A stretch of 11,073 nucleotides of DNA from SAR324 cluster bacterium (GTDB taxonomy: Bacteria; SAR324; XYD2-FULL-50-16), in assembly GCA_002401295.1 (NCBI GenBank), contig NVSR01000004.1, positions 1-11,073 on the forward strand. Direction: 5' to 3'. A model generated the notes under the pieces. It was not told the DNA's origin, ran no database searches, and saw only the letters and a list, made by a program, of their open reading frames with translations. The position numbers and the translations under genes were made by a program. Positions within the stretch are counted from its first letter, which is position 1; every line of letters begins with the position of its first letter. Below, in pieces: positions 1 through 6,147 of this stretch.

Positions 1-288
1 CCTTGGAGTAATGTAGCTACTAACGTCATAACAGAAATCGAAGCTCATCCTTTGGCTGAATACTTGGAGCGAGGTTACCCCATCTCTCTTAATACAGATG
101 ATCCTGGTTTTTTTCATACGAATATTATCAAAGAATTTGAGACAATGCAGCTGTTGCACCAGCTCTCACCCTCGCAACTGACCCGTTTTTCGCAAAATGC
201 TGTAGCTGGTTCTTTCTTATCTGAGGAAAAAAAGCAAATTCTCCAGAGTGAAATTGATGCTTACCTCAATCAGCACCATCACGCATAA
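1..288 (+). CDS. add: Adenosine deaminase, C-terminal part (5' end outside window)
   Basis: This is the last 95 codons of a metal-dependent adenosine/adenine deaminase, which hydrolyses adenosine to inosine and ammonia in cytoplasmic purine salvage. The frame is open from base 1 to a TAA at 286-288, so the start lies outside the window. The fragment begins with PWSNVAT, matching the family motif CPxSNxxT. It then has an HPL turn and SLNTDDPGFF at fragment residues 29-38. Within NTDDP, the first Asp (33) corresponds to the zinc-ligand Asp295 of mammalian ADA and the second (34) to the substrate-contacting Asp296. The TTG at 52 is internal, since the homology continues upstream of it. The PWSN form and the phrase SLNTDDP resemble adenosine deaminase more than fungal-type adenine deaminase, but the specificity residues lie mostly in the missing part. 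The next gene on this strand starts 327 bp later and is probably transcribed separately. Confidence 0.88.
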   Translation, partial: PWSNVATNVITEIEAHPLAEYLERGYPISLNTDDPGFFHTNIIKEFETMQLLHQLSPSQLTRFSQNAVAGSFLSEEKKQILQSEIDAYLNQHHHA

Positions 289-495
289 GATATTCATTAG
301 AGATGAACCCCAGCTCTATTAGGGGCTTATCCCGGAATGGAGTCATTGCGTTTTTAAGAATAGGAAGGAAAGCAAAAAAACTCAGCCTACTAGTGTAGAT
401 TATATTACATTTTAAAATGAATCGAAGGGACTTTATATCCTTCACATAGTAGAGTGCGGACGCTAGGACAATTTAGATAAGCAAGCGTGATTTTC

Positions 496-522
496 TTGCC
501 TTTTATAACATTATACTATAAT
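496..522 (+). promoter_or_regulatory. Candidate sigma70-type promoter for can
   Basis: A perfect TATAAT -10 hexamer lies at 517-522. A 4/6 match to the -35 box (TTGCCT) lies at 496-501, with a 15-bp spacer that is shorter than the preferred 17. Transcription would start near 529 and leave a leader of roughly 85 nt before the TTG start of can. The region is very AT-rich, so the hexamer match alone is weak evidence. Confidence 0.35.
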
Positions 523-600
523 GATATCTCCAAAAAATATCAATATAGTCCTAAGTAAAATCAGAGTGTAAGCTCATCATTATTTTATGAAAAGAAACAT

Positions 601-607
601 AGGGGGA
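601..607 (+). promoter_or_regulatory. Ribosome binding site fixing the TTG start of can
   Basis: The purine run AGGGGGA lies 8 nt upstream of the TTG at 616-618, near the normal SD-to-start distance. There is no ATG or GTG in frame at a better position. This choice also places the metal ligands at exactly the residue numbers of E. coli Can, so the TTG start is well supported. Confidence 0.7.
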
Positions 608-615
608 TCTAAGTT

Positions 616-1251
616 TTGAAAACATTGAAGCTTCTTTTTGAAAAAAACTTAGCCTGGGCATCTGCCATTAAGGATAAAGATCCTGAATTTTTCTCTTTAT
701 TATCCAAGCAGCAGAATCCGGAATATCTTTGGATTGGCTGTTCGGATAGCCGTGTTCCCGCAAACCAGATTGTGGATCTAGCACCAGGTGAGTTATTTGT
801 TCATCGCAATATTGCGAATCTTGTCGTTCACACGGACCTGAATTGTCTTTCTGTAATACAGTACGCTGTTGAGGCACTCAAGGTGAAGCACATCATTGTA
901 TGCGGCCATTATGGATGTGGTGGTATCAAGGCATCAATGGATAAGGGAGTGAATGGTCTGGTTGATAATTGGCTCCGCCATGTGAAGGATATTAGTCGCT
1001 TTAATGCCGAAGAGCTGAAAGGACTAGGACAGAAGCAAAAATTTGACCGGCTTTGTGAACTCAATGTGATCGAACAAGTAGCCAATGTTTGTAAAACAGA
1101 TATGGTTCAACGTGCCTGGGAGGCAGGGGCAGAACTCGACGTTCACGGATGGATTTATAATATTGAGAATGGGATTTTAAAGGATCTGGATAATAGCATT
1201 ACATCAAACGGCCAGCTAGAAGAAAAACACGGAATGTATGAGTTGACCTAA
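616..1251 (+). CDS. can: Type II beta-carbonic anhydrase (Can-like)
   Basis: This zinc enzyme interconverts CO2 and bicarbonate in the cytoplasm, supplying bicarbonate to carboxylases. At 211 aa it is close to E. coli Can (220 aa) and aligns almost without gaps. The zinc ligands are Cys42, Asp44, His98 and Cys101, in the motifs CSDSR (42-46) and GHYGCGG (97-103). Arg46 forms the family's Asp-Arg dyad. Trp39, Arg64 and Tyr181 are all present. In the Haemophilus and E. coli enzymes these residues form the non-catalytic bicarbonate site that marks the allosteric, pH-sensitive type II subclass. Conserved blocks GLVDNWLRH (114-122), CELNVIEQV (147-155) and HGWIYNIENG (177-186) support the assignment. 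The start is TTG, chosen for its RBS and the residue numbering. A hairpin terminator follows 20 nt after the stop, so the gene appears monocistronic and converges on ispG. Confidence 0.96.
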   Translation: MKTLKLLFEKNLAWASAIKDKDPEFFSLLSKQQNPEYLWIGCSDSRVPANQIVDLAPGELFVHRNIANLVVHTDLNCLSVIQYAVEALKVKHIIVCGHYGCGGIKASMDKGVNGLVDNWLRHVKDISRFNAEELKGLGQKQKFDRLCELNVIEQVANVCKTDMVQRAWEAGAELDVHGWIYNIENGILKDLDNSITSNGQLEEKHGMYELT

Positions 1252-1270
1252 AGGATATTTGTTCCATAGC

Positions 1271-1297
1271 AGTTGGCGGTAAACCGCCAACTCTTTT
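1271..1297 (+). terminator. Rho-independent terminator of can
   Basis: A 9-bp stem, AGTTGGCGG (1271-1279) with CCGCCAACT (1284-1292), closes a TAAA loop and is followed by C and four T residues (1294-1297). It lies 20 nt after the can stop and abuts the ispG stop codon at 1298-1300. Read on the minus strand, no T-run follows the hairpin, so it should work best for can. It may still stabilise the 3' end of the ispG message. Confidence 0.75.
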
Positions 1298-3013
1298 CTA
1301 TTGTTCCACCCACATCTCTTTGTCTTTGATCAGTTGGATTAGAGCCGCTACTGCATCCTTTTCATCGATATTTCTCTGTACTTTACTCTGGCCATAATAG
1401 AGGTCTATCTTTCCTTTACCACTGCCTACATAACCAAAATCCGCATCAGCCATCTCTCCCGGGCCATTCACAATGCAACCCATGATTCCAATTTTTAGTC
1501 CTTTCAGATGATGGGTTTTCTCTTTAATCGCCGCTGTAGTGCTTTCGAGGTCAAAGAGTGTTCGACCACAGGAAGGACAAGCGATAAAGTCCGTCACAAA
1601 GGTTTTGCTGCGAGTAGCTTGTAGTAAAAGCAAAAGTCTTCTGAGTTGTTCCCCAGAGATACCATCAGGGATGATCAGAAAATCGAGCAAACCTTCACTC
1701 AATAAACAAGAAAGCTCCACTTCAAATGCCAGATCTTCCGACAATATAGGCAGCAGCATGCCAATGGGTAGTGAGCTTTCTTCTGTTTGACTTGCATAAT
1801 AGCGACGTATTGTTCGAAGAGGGGCTTGGTCGTTAATGAGTAGCGCCGAACAGTTTGCTTTTTCAAAGTCGTCGTTGATCAGTTGTTGCAGGCTGATTTG
1901 TTTCAAAGGCAGACTTTGTTTGGAAAAACGGTAGCCTGCTGTTGTCTCTTCCAGGAAAAACTCAGGAATAAAGGGGATTTCGATAGCTGGTAGAACTGTA
2001 CCCCCTACGACTCCAACCTGAATGTGAGCCGCCTGTCCAATCTTGATGGTTCCCGTCTCTGCTTGCTTATTCACAACCCTTTGGTGATTGAGAGGACGTG
2101 ACCAAACTTCTTTACTCTGCTTTAAAGGCATGACTCTATGGCTCTCCAAAGCTCCCAACAATTGCTCGCCAAAGATAATCTCATTGGCCGAATGCTCTGT
2201 GAGGGAAACTCGAACCGTATCACCAATACCATCCATTAGTAGTGCTCCAATTCCAGCCAGGCTCTTGACACGAGCCATCAGGCCATTACCTGCTTCCGTA
2301 ACACCTAAGTGTAGTGGGATTTGATTGGTTTCAGGTTGGGATGCCACCAGTAGCCGGTAGGCTTTCTGTACGACCACCGGATTGGATGATTTTAAGGAAA
2401 TCACCATTTGATCAAAACCCATTTCCTCAAAAACACCGACTGTCTCCAGGGCTGATTGAACCATACCCAGGGGAGAATCACCGTAGCGTTCAATGATTCT
2501 GCTGGAAAGAGAACCGTGGTTGACGCCAATTCTTAAAGCTCTATCGTATTGCTGCAGCTTTTTTGCGAGAGGAATCAGGGCTTCCCTGAGCTTTTGATAG
2601 CCTTCCTCGAACTCTTGCTCTTGATTACTACGTTTTGAATTTTTAGGTGCATCCGAGTAATTTCCCGGATTGATACGAATTTTATCAAAAAATTCGCAGG
2701 CATCCAAAGCTAACTCAGGAGAAAAATGAATGTCCGCAACCAAAGGAATGTCCAGTCCTTCTTCCCGCATCAATCGCCTGATTTCAGGGATGGCATTCAG
2801 GTCTTTTCTGGAAGGAATAGTAATGCGAATTAAGGGACAATGGACTTCGTGCAAACGCTTGATCTCATTAAGACAAGCCATCACATCAGTCGTAGCGGAA
2901 GAAAGCATGGATTGGAGTAGAACCGGTGCGTCTCCCCCAATTTTTAACGAGCCAATGCGGACCGTGCGCGTTGCTTGTCGTCGGTATTGGAACGGGTAGT
3001 CCAGCTGAGTCAT
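1298..3013 (-). CDS. ispG: 4-hydroxy-3-methylbut-2-enyl diphosphate synthase, long three-domain form
   Basis: IspG (GcpE) reductively converts methylerythritol cyclodiphosphate to HMBPP, the penultimate step of the MEP isoprenoid pathway, using a [4Fe-4S] cluster. The protein has 571 aa against about 370 in E. coli. The N-terminal TIM barrel (about 12-290) carries TVRIGSLKIGG, VADIHFSP (92-99) and KIRINPGN (111-118). A second, extra domain (about 290-465) corresponds to the A* insertion of plant and some bacterial enzymes, which is structural rather than catalytic. The C-terminal iron-sulfur domain has CPSC (479-482) and GCIVNGPGE (512-520), giving cluster ligands Cys479, Cys482 and Cys513 and the conserved Glu520. 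It closely resembles the plant and chlamydial form, including MADADFGYVG (521-530). The ATG at 3013 is sensible because homology begins a few residues later, although no SD is visible before it. It is the last gene of the minus-strand cluster, 61 nt after rpoZ. Confidence 0.97.
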   Translation of the reverse strand: MTQLDYPFQYRRQATRTVRIGSLKIGGDAPVLLQSMLSSATTDVMACLNEIKRLHEVHCPLIRITIPSRKDLNAIPEIRRLMREEGLDIPLVADIHFSPELALDACEFFDKIRINPGNYSDAPKNSKRSNQEQEFEEGYQKLREALIPLAKKLQQYDRALRIGVNHGSLSSRIIERYGDSPLGMVQSALETVGVFEEMGFDQMVISLKSSNPVVVQKAYRLLVASQPETNQIPLHLGVTEAGNGLMARVKSLAGIGALLMDGIGDTVRVSLTEHSANEIIFGEQLLGALESHRVMPLKQSKEVWSRPLNHQRVVNKQAETGTIKIGQAAHIQVGVVGGTVLPAIEIPFIPEFFLEETTAGYRFSKQSLPLKQISLQQLINDDFEKANCSALLINDQAPLRTIRRYYASQTEESSLPIGMLLPILSEDLAFEVELSCLLSEGLLDFLIIPDGISGEQLRRLLLLLQATRSKTFVTDFIACPSCGRTLFDLESTTAAIKEKTHHLKGLKIGIMGCIVNGPGEMADADFGYVGSGKGKIDLYYGQSKVQRNIDEKDAVAALIQLIKDKEMWVEQ

Positions 3014-3041
3014 AAATGTTTTGGAGATAATGTAAGGAGGG

Positions 3042-3063
3042 GCCTGCCGTTGGAGCGGCAGGC
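3042..3063 (-). other. GC-rich intercistronic stem-loop between rpoZ and ispG
   Basis: The arms GCCTGCCG (3042-3049) and CGGCAGGC (3056-3063) pair perfectly over 8 bp around a 6-nt loop. In the minus-strand transcript the structure starts about 11 nt after the rpoZ stop and ends about 28 nt before the ispG start. What follows is C/T-rich (CCCTCCTT), with no run of T, so it is not a standard intrinsic terminator. It may attenuate, partially terminate or protect the upstream message from exonucleases. Confidence 0.6.
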
Positions 3064-3074
3064 GATCTTAGGAC

Positions 3075-3332
3075 TTACTCTGCGTATAAATCATCGTCAG
3101 TCGAGACATCATCATCTTCCAACTTATCGTAGATGTTAGTTTCGATCAGTCCGATATTGAGTTCCACCTGAGCGATGGCGGTGGGCTTTCTACCATCCAT
3201 TCGTCTGAGCGTGCTGGTTTTGCCTTCGTAGAGGTCTTTGGCTCGATTAACCAAGGTATGAATTTTATCAAACTGGCTAACTTTTACCACTCCTTCCCTG
3301 GTGTATTCTTCGACTAAATCAAGGTAGTTCAT
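3075..3332 (-). CDS. rpoZ: DNA-directed RNA polymerase omega subunit
   Basis: Omega is a small subunit that helps assemble and stabilise the beta' subunit of RNA polymerase; in proteobacteria it also contributes to a ppGpp-binding site. The 85-aa product has the expected small size. Its family features are the helix with VNRAKDLYEG (28-37), corresponding to the (N)RFxLVxxAxxRAxxL region, and RKPTAIAQVEL (48-58), corresponding to the conserved KPTxIAxxEI block, followed by NIGLI. An acidic tail (72-85, rich in Asp and Glu) closes the protein, as is common in omega. The N-terminus departs from the typical MARVTVEDC start, so this is a divergent member. An AGGA 8 nt before the ATG supports the start. 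It lies 26 nt downstream of the TPR gene, the tightest spacing in the cluster, so the two are probably co-transcribed. Confidence 0.85.
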   Translation of the reverse strand: MNYLDLVEEYTREGVVKVSQFDKIHTLVNRAKDLYEGKTSTLRRMDGRKPTAIAQVELNIGLIETNIYDKLEDDDVSTDDDLYAE

Positions 3333-3358
3333 TAATTTTCCTATAGAAAATTGTGTTT

Positions 3359-4033
3359 CTAAAACAGCTCCAGCAGTCGCTTGGCTCGATCTTGGTAGAG
3401 ACTGGTGGGGTAGTCTTTCATCAAGGTTTCCAACATTTGTCGGGCTTGATCTTTGTTTTCCAAACTCAAATAGGTTTCAGCCAGTTCCATCAGAATAATA
3501 TCCGTCATCACCACTGACTTAGCCGCTTGCAGTATTTCAATTGCCTGCTGCCCCTTATCTTGATCTCGCAAGATATTGGCTAAATAAACACTACCGAGGA
3601 CATAAAATCCAGAGTCCTTCTCCAGAAGGGATAACACGCTTCTCAAATCTCCCTCTGCCTCTTTTAACTTCTGATTGTTAAAATAGAGACTGCCTCGGTG
3701 GAAGAGAGCGATACTGGCTTGGCTGGTTCCCTGATGCTCTAGAATGAATTGACTGAGCGGGGGAATTGCAGTCTCCAGTTTCTGCGTATTGGAGAGCTGA
3801 GAATCATTGAGAGTTGTTTCAATCTGAAACAAAGCCTGATTCCTCAAGTCCTGTTTATATTCAATGAACTGGGTGATCCCGTATGCAGCTAGAAGAATTG
3901 CCACTACGACAATAGCCAAACCTGTAAACAGCTTTTTTCGCTTGTATATATAATCTGCGGCATGGAAGAACAAGTCATCCATAACCGGGGCTTGAGGTAC
4001 CTCTTCTGTGATCACTTCAGGAGTTGTTGCCAT
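3359..4033 (-). CDS. Membrane-anchored TPR protein, YfgM-like
   Basis: This 224-aa protein has a short cytoplasmic N-terminus (1-30) and a basic KRKK (31-34). One transmembrane helix follows (about 36-55, FTGLAIVVVAILLAAYGITQ). A C-terminal domain of paired helices carries tetratricopeptide-like repeats (about 60-224). Repeat-like segments include SQASIALFHRGSLYFNNQ (104-121), GFYVLGSVYLANILRDQ (142-158) and DIILMELAETYLSLEN (178-193), each with the small/large residue spacing of TPR helices. The positive-inside rule puts the TPR domain in the periplasm. This layout matches YfgM, which binds the SecYEG translocon and periplasmic chaperones in E. coli, but I infer only similar architecture, not the same partner. 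No SD precedes the ATG; the next in-frame Met (18) is no better placed. It lies 63 nt after the kinase gene and 26 nt before rpoZ. Confidence 0.75.
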   Translation of the reverse strand: MATTPEVITEEVPQAPVMDDLFFHAADYIYKRKKLFTGLAIVVVAILLAAYGITQFIEYKQDLRNQALFQIETTLNDSQLSNTQKLETAIPPLSQFILEHQGTSQASIALFHRGSLYFNNQKLKEAEGDLRSVLSLLEKDSGFYVLGSVYLANILRDQDKGQQAIEILQAAKSVVMTDIILMELAETYLSLENKDQARQMLETLMKDYPTSLYQDRAKRLLELF

Positions 4034-4096
4034 AGGTCGATACTAATTTAAATGAGTAGAGAATGACTCACTAGACTACATTCAAAAGGAAAGGAG

Positions 4097-6076
4097 TCAG
4101 TTTTCCTGAATCTGAATAAATTCTTGGATTACACTTTGAATCTGCTTAAGATTGATCGGTTTGTTGACAAAGCCGTTCATTCCGACCTCTTGGCATCGTT
4201 GTTTTTCTTCTTCACTAGTACCGGCACTCATCGCGATAATGGGGATAGAAGCAAGACCAGTCTGTTGCTCGAACTCCCGAATCTTGTAGGTGGATTCGTA
4301 ACCATCCATCGTCGGCATGCGTAAATCCATAAAGATCATATCAAAGGTCTCACCCTCACCTTTATTCTTAAGGGATTCTACGTACTGGTCAAGAGCACTT
4401 TTACCATCTCTGGCACTAGAAATGATATACCCCTTCTGTTTGAGTACAGTGGAGGCTAATTTGATATTCAAGTAGTTGTCGTCAACCAATAAAAAGCGGA
4501 TATCAATACTTTTTTTTACCACTTTAATGGAATGTTCTGCTTCCTCAATCTTTTCCTCGGAAGGCTGAATACTGCCAGCGTTGAGAGGAAAAATAAGTCG
4601 GAAACAAGTACCTTTGCCTACTTCGCTCGTTACGTCAACCGTTCCTTCATGCCGCTCAATCAATTCTTTAGTGATGGATAGGCCTAATCCCGTTCCCTTT
4701 TCACCAGCCGTTCCTGGCCTGGAGGTTTTAGAAAATTTCTCAAAGAGCAAGGGGATCTTTTCCGTTGGAATTCCGATTCCATTATCAATGAAGGAAATGG
4801 CTACTTTGTCAGTGCCCATGGGTTCGACGATCTGTTTGACCCAACCTCCCCTGGGAGTAAACTTGATTGCATTAGAGAGAATATTATTGAAAACACGAAT
4901 TAAAGAGCTTTGGTGACCCTTGATAAAAATGGGTTGCTTGCACTTATTATAGGTTTCCAGGCTAATATCCTTGGGGGAAGCCATATGCCTGACGGTATTG
5001 GTTGAAGAGTTGAGCACCGCTTCTATAGAAATATCTTCAAGCTCGATTTCTTCGTTTTCTGATTGGACTCGACCCAGATCAAGAATGTCATTGATCAGAT
5101 TCAAGAGAAAGTTACCGGAATCCTTGACATGAGTCAGGTACTCTTTATGTTCCCCGCGAATATCATCTTCTTGTAAGAGCAGGTCTGTGAAACCAAGAAT
5201 ACCATTCAGAGGTGCTCGTAGATCGTGAGAGGTCACTGCGAGAAAATCATTCTGCAACTTACTCAGGCGTTTGAGATCCTGGACTTGACGGGTTAACTTG
5301 CGATTGAGCAACCGAGCTTCTAAATGTACACGAATTCGAGACATCAATTCTTCTTTGGCGAAGGGCTTGATGACATAATCCGAAGCACCTGCCTTAAAAA
5401 GCTCTAGAATGGAACTGCGCTCCGACATGGCACTGAGGAAAATGATGGGTAGGGTTTTATTACCCATTTCCAAACGAACTTTTCGACAAAGTTCATCACC
5501 ATTCATTCCGGGCATCATATAGTCAGTGATCAGTAGATCAATGTCCGCTTCCCTGGATTTGATAACATCAAAAGCTTCAGCACCGGAAGCCGTCAAAATC
5601 GTATTGATTCCTTCCGATTTCAGAATACTATTTAACAACTGCCTGGCCATTTGATTGTCTTCCGCAATGACGGCAGTTAAGCCTTTCAAACTATTCTTAG
5701 GTTTAACCAGTTCATTGACAGCGGTTAGCACCTCACCTTGTAGAAAAGGTTTGGTGATAAAATCTGAGGCACCTGATTCAAATCCTTCGGATCGCCCCTC
5801 CAGAGTATCATTCGCGGTGATAAAAATAATGGGAACCTTATGACTGATTTCTGTGGAGAGAGGTTTGATTTCAGAACGAATCTTGTAGACTGCCTCATAG
5901 CCATTCATGCGAGGCATGTCTACATCCATAGTGATCAGATGAGGTTGTACGTTTTCAATGATTTCAAGACATTCAACGCCATCCCCAGCTTCAAAAACTT
6001 CGTAACCGCCCTTCTCCAATTCTCTGCGGATTATTTTGCGCATCATAGCGCTGTCATCTACAACTAAGATTCTCAT
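4097..6076 (-). CDS. Soluble hybrid histidine kinase, REC-REC-HisKA-HATPase-REC
   Basis: This 659-aa protein has no transmembrane helix and no PAS, GAF or other recognisable sensor domain. Receiver 1 (about 2-120) has Asp7/Asp8, phospho-acceptor Asp51, Thr87 and Lys109. Receiver 2 (about 133-248) has Glu139/Asp140, Asp185, Ser215 and Lys237. After a charged linker comes HisKA (about 273-340) with the phospho-histidine His284 in SHDLRAPLNG. The HATPase domain (about 385-498) has an N-box (NNILSNAIKFTP, 397-408), G1 DNGIG (431-435), an F-box around LFEKF and G2 GTGLGLS (461-467). Receiver 3 (about 526-650) has Asp532/Asp533, Asp584, Ser617 and Lys639. All catalytic residues look intact. The kinase is probably driven by phosphorylation or partner binding at its N-terminal receivers, and it needs a separate Hpt protein for onward relay; none is in the window. 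Its target is unknown. The start codon is the first ATG of the frame with a weak GGA before it. Confidence 0.95.
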   Translation of the reverse strand: MRILVVDDSAMMRKIIRRELEKGGYEVFEAGDGVECLEIIENVQPHLITMDVDMPRMNGYEAVYKIRSEIKPLSTEISHKVPIIFITANDTLEGRSEGFESGASDFITKPFLQGEVLTAVNELVKPKNSLKGLTAVIAEDNQMARQLLNSILKSEGINTILTASGAEAFDVIKSREADIDLLITDYMMPGMNGDELCRKVRLEMGNKTLPIIFLSAMSERSSILELFKAGASDYVIKPFAKEELMSRIRVHLEARLLNRKLTRQVQDLKRLSKLQNDFLAVTSHDLRAPLNGILGFTDLLLQEDDIRGEHKEYLTHVKDSGNFLLNLINDILDLGRVQSENEEIELEDISIEAVLNSSTNTVRHMASPKDISLETYNKCKQPIFIKGHQSSLIRVFNNILSNAIKFTPRGGWVKQIVEPMGTDKVAISFIDNGIGIPTEKIPLLFEKFSKTSRPGTAGEKGTGLGLSITKELIERHEGTVDVTSEVGKGTCFRLIFPLNAGSIQPSEEKIEEAEHSIKVVKKSIDIRFLLVDDNYLNIKLASTVLKQKGYIISSARDGKSALDQYVESLKNKGEGETFDMIFMDLRMPTMDGYESTYKIREFEQQTGLASIPIIAMSAGTSEEEKQRCQEVGMNGFVNKPINLKQIQSVIQEFIQIQEN

Positions 6077-6112
6077 TCCATCATTTTGTTAAATGTTCCC
6101 TGATTTCTATTT

Positions 6113-6131
6113 CTCGGGGGCAGGCCCCGAG
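6113..6131 (-). other. GC-rich intercistronic stem-loop between hom and the kinase gene
   Basis: The arms CTCGGGG (6113-6119) and CCCCGAG (6125-6131) pair over 7 bp around a 5-nt loop. In the minus-strand transcript the hairpin begins about 16 nt after the hom stop and is followed by AAATAGAAATC, which has no T-run. It is therefore not a classical intrinsic terminator. It may stabilise the hom 3' end or cause partial termination before the kinase gene, which starts 36 nt further on. Confidence 0.55.
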
Positions 6132-6147
6132 GGCTATAAGGGCTGAA

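Larger units (their letters stand above)
289..615 (+). other. AT-rich intergenic region between add and can
   Basis: This 327-bp stretch has no convincing gene. It includes a perfect 12-bp palindrome, CATTTTAAAATG, at 408-419. Directly before it is an imperfect dyad, TGTA-N8-TACA, at 394-409. A candidate promoter lies at 496-522. A 6-bp AT stem, TGATAT/ATATCA (522-527 with 537-542), lies near the expected transcription start, followed by an RBS at 601-607. No good terminator for the upstream deaminase gene is visible; the best candidate is only four C:G pairs (308-311 with 322-325) around a 10-base loop. The dyads could be operator sites for can, but AT-rich DNA produces such palindromes easily. 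Confidence 0.5.

Noticed and set aside
308..325. CCCC/GGGG inverted repeat after add as a terminator
   Set aside because: Only four base pairs around a 10-nt loop, with no T-run following.
303..398. Small ORF of 31 codons after the deaminase gene
   Set aside because: No convincing SD, basic low-information product and no recognisable motif; likely chance.
668..877. Reverse-strand reading frame inside can, and other long frames opposite ispG, the kinase gene, hom and glnD
   Set aside because: They overlap strongly conserved genes, lack motifs and read as antisense shadows.
3033..3040. Perfect SD-like TAAGGAGG on the + strand
   Set aside because: No start codon or open frame follows at a usable distance; it lies in a gap between minus-strand genes.
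4053..4070. TGAGT/ACTCA inverted repeat between the TPR and kinase genes
   Set aside because: Five-bp AT-leaning stem with an 8-nt loop; too weak to call a terminator or operator.
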